Shown piece after piece: positions 10,378 through 21,177 of a stretch of 53,958 nt of DNA; position 1 is the first letter of the stretch; each line of letters opens with the position of its first letter. The notes below the pieces were generated by a model. That model was not told where the DNA came from. It searched no databases and was given only the letters and a program-made list of their open reading frames with translations. Made by a program: the position numbers and the translations under genes. Source of the DNA: Purshia tridentata (lineage: Eukaryota > Streptophyta > Magnoliopsida > Rosales > Rosaceae); NCBI GenBank assembly GCA_003254885.1, contig QANT01006225.1, forward strand, positions 1 to 53,958, given 5' to 3'.

Positions 10378-10781
10378 ACTTATGTAGTATTAACTGCATA
10401 ATATATTTAATTTAAACTTTTTGTTGAAAAAATGTATTTTTATTTTAATTAGTTGAACGAGTTGTGTCGTACTTACCCGTTATTTTTATGTAGTGATCAT
10501 GTTGACATTTTTTTTGGATATTAGCTTAATCGAATAAGGTCCAACAATATTACAACTGTGAATTGGAGATGGACATACGACTTATGTAGTATTAACTGCA
10601 TAATATATTTAATTTCAACTTTTTGTTGAAAAAATGTATTTTTATTTTAATTAGTTGAACGAGTTGTGTCGTATTTACCCGTTATTTTTTATGTAGTGAT
10701 CATGTTGACATTTTTTTGGATATTAGCTTAATCGAATAAGGTCCAGCAATATTACAACTGTGAATTGGAGATGGACATACG
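10378..10781. repeat. Tandem duplication of a 202-bp segment
   Basis: Copies at 10378-10579 and 10580-10781 both start ACTTATGTAGTATTAACTGC and end GGAGATGGACATACG. They differ at only a few positions (for example TTTAAACTTT against TTTCAACTTT), so the duplication is young. No gene inside. Confidence 0.88.
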
Positions 10782-11004
10782 CATACAATAATTGCATTGC
10801 ATGTGATGTGAGTGTCAAAAAGCTGTAATATATTATTTTTTTACTCTTGCATGGTTGCATTGAGCATGCTCTAATACATGTGATGGAAACAAAACCTCCA
10901 CTGTAAAGCATAGTGAAGTTTCATGGAAGTAGCCCCATCATCAATATTGTTATAACACGCTTTACAAGCAAAAGAGTCGAATAAGCCTCCCCCAAATCCT
11001 CATG

Positions 11005-11012
11005 TATATATA
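11005..11012 (+). promoter_or_regulatory. TATA box of the second ERF gene
   Basis: TATATATA lies 124 bp upstream of the start codon, in the same context as in the first copy. Confidence 0.68.
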
Positions 11013-11136
11013 GAAAGCCTGATAAGGCTCCCATGTACAATCAAAACAGCTTCAAAAGCCATTGATCGGCTTTACAGATCACAGTTTCACAGTCACTAAT
11101 TCAAAACACATCAACTAGTACTCAGTCATATTCAAA

Positions 11137-11850
11137 ATGTCCACAGAAACCATCTCAATTTCCAACTGGGATCTCTTGGAATCAATCCGACAACATCTTC
11201 TAGATGATGATTTTGATACCCAGCAACCATTTATGGCCGATTCTCCAACTTCAACCTCTAGCAGTCAATACGAGGTAGAGGGTTGGGGTGATATGGCGGG
11301 AACATTGAAGTTTGATTTGGAGACGATATTGAAGCCTCCGCCTCAAGCATTCAAAACCCAATTCGATGAGGTTGCGACGGCGGCAGTTCACCCTCCTCTG
11401 AAGGAGCAGGTGACTCAGAGGCATTTTAAGGGCGTGAGGCGGCGGCCGTGGGGGAAGTATGTGGCAGAAATAAGGGACCTGAAAAAGAAGGGGACGAGAG
11501 TGTGGCTCGGAACCTATGAAACGGCTGAGGAGGCCGGCTTGGCTTATGACCGAGCCGCTTTCAAACTGCGTGGCTCCAAGGCTAAGCTCAACTTTCCTCA
11601 TCTAATTGGCTCTCATGATTTGGAGGAGGCTCATCGTGTGGATTCCAAGCGTGGTTCACCGGAGTCGTCGTCGTCACTGTCATCCGAGTTGTCGGATGGC
11701 GGCTCGCCGAAGCTTAAGCGAAGGAGGAGTGGAGTCGACTCGGCGGCTAAAGCCAAGTTGAATGAAGCGACTCATGAAGGGTTTAATGTAGGGGTGGGCG
11801 TTGACCCGACCAAACCGACCCACCCACTCGGGACAACTTGTCAAGGCTAG
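11137..11850 (+). CDS. AP2/ERF transcription factor, duplicate copy with C-terminus replaced by transposon sequence
   Basis: An open frame of 237 residues is close to the 8215-8937 gene up to residue 217. The AP2 domain (about 95-154) is present, but changes fall in normally fixed places: YVAEIRD instead of YAAEIRD, then [10 protein letters not shown] instead of [10 protein letters not shown]. After EGF the frame runs into a hAT-like element at 11789, which supplies about 20 foreign residues and the stop. The native tail ending VDELYM is lost from the frame. The KLKRRR nuclear signal is kept. The product could still enter the nucleus and bind DNA without the C-terminal tail, or the gene may be a decaying pseudogene. 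Promoter and leader are preserved, so transcription is possible. The domain substitutions favour relaxed constraint. Confidence 0.8.
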   Translation: MSTETISISNWDLLESIRQHLLDDDFDTQQPFMADSPTSTSSSQYEVEGWGDMAGTLKFDLETILKPPPQAFKTQFDEVATAAVHPPLKEQVTQRHFKGVRRRPWGKYVAEIRDLKKKGTRVWLGTYETAEEAGLAYDRAAFKLRGSKAKLNFPHLIGSHDLEEAHRVDSKRGSPESSSSLSSELSDGGSPKLKRRRSGVDSAAKAKLNEATHEGFNVGVGVDPTKPTHPLGTTCQG

Positions 11851-12621
11851 TTGGGTCAATGTCACGTCATCGCGGACCCAACCGACGCCCCAGTTCTTTG
11901 AAGGTGATGGACCAAAACTAGGCCAACCGGCCTGATAGACAAGTGAGCCCGATGGTTTGGCCTGTCTGGGCATTTGGGCAAATAGGCTATGGCTTCATGT
12001 TGTTTTTTGTCAAAGTACATTTTTTATCTTTGTACTTCAACGAAAGTTTCACTTTGGTTCTGTTCTAATTTCTGTCATGTAATTTTATTATTTTGTAATT
12101 AGGTTAAAACTGTATATTCTCTTTAATGTTTAGATGGAAATATGACATGACAGCTCATATGAATAGATATTTTAAACATTTCATAATAAAACAATCTAAC
12201 AAAACAATTTTAAAAGTTAAATAAATTATAATTAATAAAGGAAAAAATATAAAAACTTAAATAATTAAGAAATAAAAAATAAAAAATAAAAGACGTGTCA
12301 AAGTATGGTTTGGCCACATTACTCGGTTAAATAACTTTTACTCATTGGTTATTTAAATGTCCAAAATATCTCTGTTACATCATATTTTTGCCAACAATTT
12401 AAATTTAATTTGTGACCTAATGCCACGCCACCAATCTCCTTCAAAAGGTCTCCACTTGAAAATTTGACCGTCAAACCCGCCACCGAAGCTTCAAGCCGCA
12501 TCGACCGACCCACCAATTATTGGGTCGACGTGGTTTGAAATATTGACATTTCGACACCATGCCATTAGGCGGCCATCGGTTTAGGCACCAACCCAATCCA
12601 AACCGACCAATGCCCACCCTA
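11789..12621. mobile_element. hAT-like non-autonomous element (833 bp) inside the second ERF gene
   Basis: The left end is TAGGGGTGGGCGTTG and the right end in reverse is TAGGGTGGGCATTGG, both followed by a GACC/GGTC-rich stretch. Flanks are GTTTAATG (11781-11788) and CTTTCATG (12622-12629). The uninterrupted paralogue has GTTTCATG at this site, so each flank differs from the ancestral 8-mer by one base. That makes a clean 8-bp target duplication, the size used by hAT transposases. The interior is AT-rich with no transposase frame. Ends of this type recur in the elements at 20940 and 36119. Confidence 0.88.
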
Positions 12622-12692
12622 CTTTCATGTACGTTCCAAATGGGGTCATTTGCACTTGGCAAGCAACTATTGGCTGACGAATTGCACATGTG
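12622..12692 (+). pseudogene. Detached 3' end of the second ERF gene
   Basis: Downstream of the hAT-like insertion the sequence resumes with the segment matching the end of the intact ERF, from TTTCATGT through CTTGGCAAGCAACTATTGGC to the CACATGTGA stop context. Even without the insertion the frame would be shifted by 2 extra bases just after the junction, so the tail was damaged independently of the element. Confidence 0.8.
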
Positions 12693-12931
12693 ATGGTCTT
12701 GTGGCCATCTGAATGCTCATATTTTCTTTTTGTTTTCTAGTTGTCAATCTTTCATTACGTTTATAAACTCCTTCAGGTCTTTTATTTTTTTATTTTACAG
12801 GAAGCAATTTAACATAATTCAACTCCTTCTAATGGTAAAGCCTTTTTATCCCATGCACTCACGATTATAATTCAACTCTTATCTCCCCACTCTAAATTGA
12901 AAAAACAGAATATTATCTAAACCGAAGATTA

Positions 12932-14791
12932 ACTTCATCATCTCTCATTATTTTATTAAGGATTTCCTTAATAATTTTTTAATAACTAAATATAAGACTC
13001 TGAGGTCTGCCAAGGCCTCGAAAATCGCTGAGACACATGAAAATGAATTTCTAGAAAAATTGAAAATGTCCAAATTTAGGAGCCAAAAGAGAATGACATC
13101 TACGAGCTAGCCAATCAGCAGTTTAATTTGTCTCTCTAAAGATATGCCACATCGTAACATTATAAAGCATTTCCTTGCTTATATAAATCCAAGATAGTAT
13201 GACCTATATTGGCTAATATTTGTGACCTATATATATGGACCTGTATTATGGCTTCCGCAAGAGAGAAGAGCTCATTTATCTATTGTCTTTATTTTTTTCT
13301 TTACGTAATAATGTAATGAGAGAGACAGAGACAATAAATATACACATACACATATGCGAGGAAGATTTTTTATCTTTTATATAGCAGATGGTATATGTAG
13401 TCTATATCTCTCTCATTACATAATAAATATACACACATGATAGAATGATTTTATTTTTCTCTCGTATTAATAATGACTCAAATAAGAGCTTTAATAACGG
13501 GGGGAAATAATTATTGGGAAAGAGTAAATAATCTGTCGGTAATATGATTAAGCTATTTTGTTTTCATAACATACTTAACGTTATTAATTATCCCAATGGA
13601 ACCAGAAGAAAGCTTAATGCATATTATAGAAATGAAATGAAACACAAGCAAGCATACCATGTCTTCCACGTGTTGCATAGAACAATAGAAAAATGTTCCA
13701 CTGCATTGAACAGCATATGGACATGTTTGTCGAGAAAAACGAATTATTATTATTATTTTTTGGGTCAAACAGTCTTTATGAATTCAAAAATATTGGTAAG
13801 AAAAAATAATAAGAAAGAAAAGGCAAATAGCAATTTGCTGAGACCTACGAATGAAGGTATAATATATAACAATTAATTGTTTGCGAAATTCAATTCTGAA
13901 CAATATATTAAATTAGATTCCAATTTTTATTTATTATTATTATTATTTTTTTTCAGTTAGAAAAAAAAAAGTCGATGATAATCTACGCCCTTGTAAACTT
14001 TATTCTCTGTTTGACATTTTATATGGATCATGTCGTACCCAAAATTTCTACAACTTTAAAGGAAGCTGGAGAGGATGACCGGCAAATTCAACAGAACATC
14101 GCTCCATATCCCTAAATAAAAAATTTAAAAGGAAATTCACAATTAAATAATATATGCAATGGCTTGTTTTTTATTTTTTATTTACTTTATCCACATTTCG
14201 AATTTAGCAAACTATTCCTTAAACCTTAACTCAAACGACATGGGATGGGGGTACGTTCAAATCTTCATGTAAGCCAAATAATAATTAAATTAAATAAAAT
14301 GGAAAGAGCATGGACAACTATGCCATTTCAGAATTTTTGCACGGTAAACACATGAACCAACTTTTTCAGATATGCCTCAAATACAATTAAGCATTATATT
14401 CATGCATACACAATTTTCTGCATACAAGAACCACTGAACTTCAAAAACATTCATCACAAATCCAGTATTTTTTTTGAGAAGCACAAATGCTGTATTAAGT
14501 AGACCATCAAACGAAACAAGGACAATTACAGCTCTAGTATCCGAATCCATGAAAGATTTAGCCGCACCAACAAATGTGGTTTCGTTCTTGCCAACTCAAT
14601 TGGAATAACAATGAGTTCATGACAAGCTAAATAATATATGAAAATTTGAGCCTAAGGCAACAAAGAAAACAGTTCAATATCAGAGAGATTATAGTCTCCA
14701 AGAAGAAAAAATCAAAGGATCTGGGAACACCATGAACAAAATCAAGGCTACTTGAACTCGCCTAAGCACTATCCTTTCCACCTCAAAACTC
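12932..14791. other. Intergenic, AT-rich; likely CSN7 3' UTR at the right end
   Basis: No gene recognised. The open frame at 13544-13876 (110 codons) has no domain and AT-rich, non-coding-like composition. The last few hundred bases before 14792 are probably the CSN7 3' UTR, since the gene is transcribed leftward, but I cannot place its end. Confidence 0.55.
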
Positions 14792-17700
14792 TCATCTATA
14801 TATTGGGTGCCGTCTCCTGCAATTCCAAGTCAAACAGTTGAATAAATTCAAATCAAATTGATGATCCAAACCAAAGATATGGATATTGCAGATACTAGTT
14901 TTGGCAGTAAAACAGCTCTCTAATATTTACTGTATGGAAGATGGTGGCAAGGGATGATTTTAGAGAGAGAGAGAGGATTTACAAAAAAGAATAGCCACAC
15001 AGTTGTCAATAAAAAAACAGAGCTAAGTGAGCGGGGAGGTTTACTGCATTACCTCTTTGGTCGACTTCGGTCTTCCTCATAGTCCATCACTCCACCAGGT
15101 TCGGAGTAGATCTCCTCGTGCCCCCGGAAGTCAATGTTGGCCTGCTTACATTGTGGAACTTCTGCCACAACGTAAGTAAGACACATCGACCAACATATCC
15201 CAAAATGAAACAAAAGATTCTCTAATCAACTCTATTGGAGGTGTTTTGTGTGTGGAGTGGGAAAGGATAAACACTCATTCATCTAGTGATTAATACTGTA
15301 GATTCATATAAGCAGGTCATGATAACAAAAATAAACATCCAGCTGAACTCTCACATCTGTGAATGAAATATACAGCTGCAAACTGCATACATTTGATTAT
15401 GAATAGACAAACTGCATTTCCGGCACCAAGTCAATACAGAACTTTATGAACCTTTCACCAGCAACGGCACCAAGTGAATAGGTTCAATTTTTTTTTTTTT
15501 TAATTTTATTTTAACCTCTCTTCCCCCTCCCTCCCCATGCACACAGACAGACGCATGCACAAATGAGTGAGCGTGCTGCAAATTGCATTATTGCAAAACA
15601 TTACAACATTTAGGATATGGAGCAGTTCCGACAGTTAACTGTGTTATTGTAGTAAATGCATTGTAAACAACAAAGCATTTAAATCATGTATATTAGTACA
15701 AGATACAAAGCCAACTTCTAATCCCCACCCTCCTTCCCCTCTCTATTTTTCCTTCTTTTGATTGTTTCCTCTTCTCTCATGTCCCCATTTAGCTTCAGAA
15801 TAACTCATCACAAAAGCACTATCTTATTTTCAGTAAAAAGTCCAAATCATCAAATGCGACTCATCCACTTTACTAGAAAAGAATTACTTGAAGAAGCAAT
15901 TCAAAAAATAAAACTGGATTAAACTGACCTTGAGGGAGAATGATTTCTTTACTTCTTCCACCTTATCTTCAATTTCCTTTTTGTGTTCCTTGGCCGCTTC
16001 AGTCATAGTATCAGCCCACTTTATCTTCTCTTGTATTGAGTTAAGAAGATTGTCTGATGTAGCCAACCTAGGTTTCCATAAATAGAGAAATCAGATAATA
16101 CTATTAGATTTAGAAGTCAGCATATTAGAAGTCCATTTTTATCAATAAGATCCAAAGTAAGAATCTTTCGCTACATTAAAATAGTACTAGTTTTTTATCT
16201 TAATTTTTAATTTCTAGTTGGAATAAACAAAGAGTAAATGGTGACAAATGGTCATACAAAGCATCATTAGCAAATTGGTAAGATAAACTCCACGGACATG
16301 AGATTGTACACCTCATTGGTCATGAAATTATCATACAATCAATATCAGACATTAATGTCTTCAGAAGATCATAATTTCATGTGTTGGAGAATCACTTCCT
16401 GGATAAGATGTTCTAGAAATGCATATTGAACATACAACCCAAGAGGGGTGAAGAGACTACACCAATTCCATTGACATAGAGATGTTACCAGTTGGACAGT
16501 GTTTGTATTGTACTCCCAAGTTGTCCAGGTCTCGGATCTCTCCCTGCAGCAAATTGGACCTGCACTTCACAGGAAATAACAGCTTAGATACTTCTGAAAG
16601 GGAACTGAACAATAGCAAAATGAAGAAAGAAGGTAGGAAACAAAACAAGGAGAAAAAAATCCAAAAATCTAAAGTAATAAGATGCTCAAACCTCAAAGCA
16701 TTTTCGCAATTGGTCCAGCTTTCCTCTTACTATGCCCTATAAGAAAACAATCCACTTAATAATCAGCACACTTCTCCTATCAGCTCCATCCCTCGCATAC
16801 ATCTGTTAATTATGTATTATAGAAAGAGAAGGACTGTATTCAGCATGTAAGCCCGCAGAGAGGCTGCCGAGGGGGGGGGGGGGGNGGGGGGGGGGGAAGA
16901 AAGATAGAGAGAGAAGAGGAACCACTGTAACATGCTTCACAGATACGAATATGAGATATGATACCATAAAAACAAGGATAGGATAATAAAATAGCATATA
17001 CTATATTATATATATATTTAAAAAGTTATCTACAAAACCAAGAAAGCAAGAATTTGATTCATAATTTATTTTGTGCACAACAATAGAAACTAAAAGTAGA
17101 ACACAGAAGAAAAAAATATATATAATAATCATATCCATTGATTCATTCCACCATTCATATGTGATTACTCATTAGTTCATTACAAATAGCAAAAAAAACC
17201 AACCTTAGTACTTCTGTCAAGTGAATAATCAGAAAAGAAATTGCTGTTTATTTCATATTAACCATTAAGATTTTAAAGACTACTCAGACCATCTGGTTTA
17301 AAAAAAAAATTCAAAATTTACCCTCCGACAACCCCATTTTAAATTTAAAAAAAAAAAGGCAAACTGAAAAAGAAAACCGCTCTTGTATTCTGATGCGCAC
17401 ATACCCAACGCATATCACACTATATCCAAAATCAAACTTACAAAAATGTCAACTGAATACTCCAAATCTGTACCCGATAAGTGTCAGAGTGTATCAGGGG
17501 GTGTCAGGACCATATCCGTAATGGATACTCCACACCTGCAATATTTGGAATATCCGTGCTTCATAGACCAAAACTAATATTACCAACTTTCAGACACTGT
17601 TGTTCAATATTCATAAGAATATTCTTACACTCAAGAAGACAGATTATTTTAATTGTCAGAAACAATAAAATCATCATTGTGCAGGCCCACTGCTCATGCA

Positions 17701-19725
17701 CACACCAAGCCAAATTGGCAGACAGAGAAGAAGAGTACAAAGTAGTATACAGTACCCTGTTAAACTAATGGAAAGGTTTCTTGCACTTGTAAAGTATTTG
17801 AATAATAATCCAATAAATTTATGATTCCTCATTCAACAGCCTTCAATAAAGAGATGGTGTCCAGTAGAAAATGCATGCTTTAATATATTGGGGCAAAAAT
17901 TGAGGTAGAACTGTAGAAGGATGAATATAATTACCGCATACATGCACTCATTAATGAGAAAATCCTCGAGTTCGCGTACATTTACAACATCTAACTCCTG
18001 CATTAGTTGATCATACGGTAGTACCTGGAAAAATTTTCAAGAATTTTTTAGAAAGGCATTATGAGACACCTGAACTTACAAAAGCAGATTTTCTACAGAA
18101 TAGTGACCTAGAAGAAAACCCCCAAAGAGTAGCTGAATGGGGAAAAAATAAAAACATGCATGGTGCATCAGATATAATTGTAAGGAAGAGACGAGTCAGG
18201 ATATTATAATTAGAAGAAGAATGGGGTAAATTTTAGTATCCAATGTAATGTTACTTTACATACTTACAAAGTTATAGACTTTCTCCATCACAAGGCCTTT
18301 GGAAAAACAATCTCATGATCTGACATAGTGCCAGGCATCAGATGACTAAGACACGCAAAAGTACTATTTTTCAGGCTTTGGACCTAATAAGCTTCTGACA
18401 TTCCAAATTTGCTAATAAATTTTCATATAATTTTTTTTTTCTTAAAAACGACTTTTATTAAGAAGAAGAAATTTTGCAACACAGTGGATAAGGTATCCAC
18501 TATTCTTAACTTCTACAATTACATGAAAATAATTTTCATATAATGTGAGTTTCCAGTATTTTAACAAGCATTATAATTTATTACAATTTTCATTTCAAGC
18601 AGTAGTGGTATTGATAACTGCAGTCAGTTTGCTCCCAGTGCAACTAAGTCTAAAACAATGGAATTTCTGCTGGTAGAACTTAGCTAAAGTAGGTAAAATG
18701 TGAACATGCCTTTTTTTTTTCTATGATGACTTTATTTTAAGCATGTACAAAATCAGGTACCAAAAGTGACAACTTCCATGTAATCACAACCAAAACCACG
18801 CAGAAGAAACCATTACTGATCAATCAGAGATGTAAATCAAATAAAACTTTGGGCAAAAGAAAAGAGGATTATGCACTTGAGAAATCATGCCTTGTTTGTC
18901 TCAGCCAGTGTAAGCACAGTCAGCTGCTTTAGCTTTAGGACTTGATCAGGGACCAACTGCGGAAGACGACTGGTATCACCTATAAATCAACTACGTTTCA
19001 GACACAATCCCTAAACCAACGGACATGAAAGTGGAAAAGAAACACTAATTGTTTTGGTGCCATGGGCAAATAAACGAAGCACATTTTGCATGCTTACTCT
19101 TGTAATCACTCCATGTGCCATGTGCAAACAAACGAAGCACGTCCAGGTACACAGAATTTTCAGTTCCATCAAGCTGCACATATTCCACAGTCAAACAAGA
19201 TAATGAATTCATAGTAATAAAACCCAATAACAAGGAAAAATTTATGCTTCGTTTGGCTTCAGACAAATTGATTCAGACAGTTTTTGTTCATTAACAATGA
19301 CCCAACTCCTAAAAGAATAAACCCTTATCTCAACAAAAACAAAAGCATTCATTTAATGAAGAAACCAGAATTTTGTAGTGATTATATCATCTCCCAACCT
19401 AACATTCAACATTCTCCGTTCGTTTTTACTAACTAAGTGAAAAAGAAAACCAATTTCAAAAAGATAAACTAAACCCATATCTGAGAACTCTATGCCAAAG
19501 CAAACGCAACAGCAGCCAAAGAGACATAGCAAAAGAAAAATTCACAAAAAAGGAAAGAATGGGAACCTGGATAACATTAGGGACGGCGAGAATCTCGGAG
19601 AAGGCAAAGAGAGAAGGGTGGGAGGTGGCCTCGGCGACGAGGGAGGAAAGGGCAGAGCCGTCGAGGGCGGAGGCTTGCTTCACGAAGTGATCGATGAGCT
19701 CCTCTTGCTTTTGCTCTATGTCCAT
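14792..19725 (-). CDS. CSN7: COP9 signalosome complex subunit 7 (CSN7), complete, nine exons
   Basis: Exons in transcript order: 19567-19725, 19098-19173, 18891-18979, 17935-18024, 16692-16736, 16489-16559, 15929-16067, 15053-15141, 14792-14816. All join in frame to 260 residues, the length I remember for Arabidopsis CSN7/FUS5. The start MDIEQKQEELIDHFVKQAS, the block EATSHPSLFAFSEIL, VYLDVLRLFAHGTWSDYK, LKLKQLTVLTLAE, NVRELEDFLINECMYAGIV, VQFAAGRDPRPGQLG and the end MDYEED-RPKRRRHP are diagnostic. Residues 1 to about 160 form the PCI (winged-helix) scaffold used for complex assembly; a helical and basic tail follows. The complex removes NEDD8 from cullins in the nucleus and controls photomorphogenesis. 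Intron 3 starts with GC instead of GT, and intron 7 ends in tandem AAGCAG acceptors. The deposited intron 4 contains an N-bearing G-run. No competing gene overlaps. Confidence 0.96.
16871..16896. repeat. G homopolymer with an N inside CSN7 intron 4
   Basis: About 25 Gs interrupted by one N at 16885. The run is purely G on both sides of the N, so its true length is unknown. It lies well inside the intron and does not affect the exons. Confidence 0.9.
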
Positions 19726-20939
19726 CTCAAAAAATATAAGACGGTGAGTGAAAACTTGAAAAGTGGGAGGCTAGGTTTTTGCAGAGTTTGAAATTTGAGG
19801 CAATTGCGAGAAGGAATTGGAAACAGTGATTTTCAGTGTTGAGAGAAAGAGAGAGGATTTCTGAGAACCACGCCCAATAAAAGCTGCATAGATGATTCTC
19901 TAATTGAACCCAGAGATTGCTCAAGGCTCGGTTTAGTATATTTGTATAAGCATTGAATTACTATTTTACCCTTTAAAATTGATGAATCTTTATTTTTTTT
20001 TTGGCCAAGGATGAATCTTTATTTTTAAAGAAAAAAAAGGGGTAAGAAGAGTTCATGCACTTTTGAATCTTTTGAAGTTTTGATAGGTAAAAAGTGTTTT
20101 ATATATTTATATATTTCACAAAGAACATAAACGAATTTTTTGGGGAGATTAAATATGAGGTGGCACTTGGAGGGATATTGAGCCCCTAGATTTGCTCAGT
20201 TTAATTAAGTTCTAAATATATAGCACTAAGAAGACACATTAGCAATTAGATTATGAAAACAAATTAAGAATTGCTCAATATTCTTAGGTAAAATGCACTT
20301 TCAGAAAAAACTTTGTTTCATCACATGTGTATATGTAGATCTCAACTACCATAAAAATAAAAAAATAAAAAAAACAGTTTAACATATATTTAGAATGGCA
20401 GTCTCTACCATATTTGGTTTAATTAAAAATAACCACTGGACTTGAATATATTGATTAATGATATTGCTGCGGGTAAAATGCAAAGAGTAAACAAAATTTC
20501 ACCCAGATAAAAAAAGCAAAGGTGCAAAAGAGAGAGTGAAATAATAGAAACATTAGAAACTTATTAGTCTTGCGTATCAAAGCAAGTGAAATCAACATCT
20601 AGAGCAAACATTTCAGTATCCAAACTCAAAAGAGCTCGTTCCTTGGTGTAAAATATTTCTTACAAATATATTAATAACAACGATGTCAAATAAAAGAGCA
20701 AGTTTAAAACTTTCCAATGCAATCCACCAGTAGTCAATTCATGTGTCTACAAACAAACGAGTCTTGTAGTGTCTCCAAGTCTCCAATTCAGTAGTCAATT
20801 TTGTTAGTGAGATACTGCATGTATAAAGAGCAGAGAACAAAGAGATGCATTAGCCATATTTTCTAAGTATAAATCAGGACGTAAGGTTAATCATCAATTA
20901 GCATGACAATGAGTTAATCACTCTTCAATTACAATTAAG
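19726..20939. other. CSN7 leader/promoter side and AT-rich intergenic sequence
   Basis: The first 200 bp right of the start codon (minus-strand upstream) is probably CSN7 leader and core promoter; no clear TATA box is seen. The remainder is AT-rich without recognisable features. Confidence 0.5.
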
Positions 20940-21177
20940 TAGGGGTGGGCATGGTATGACATGGTATGACATGAACCTCATACCTATCTCATACCATAAA
21001 TTTTTAACTGGTATGGTATGGTATGGTATGAACATTTTCAAAAATGATACCATACCATACCAATGTTTTATGGTTTCGGTATGAAACGGTATGGTATGAT
21101 ATTATGTCAACCTTTTAAACTTTTTTTCTTTTTTTTGCCCAAACATTCAACAACATATTTTTTCAATAAAAACAACA

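Larger units (their letters stand above)
10876..12931 (+). repeat. Tandem duplication unit, copy 2 (ERF), interrupted by a hAT-like element
   Basis: This matches 7954-9211 from ACATGTGATGGAAAC to about AACCGAAGAT, with the 833-bp insertion at 11789-12621 and a roughly 35-bp deletion in the 3' flank. The spacing of TATA box, leader and start codon is retained. Confidence 0.9.
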
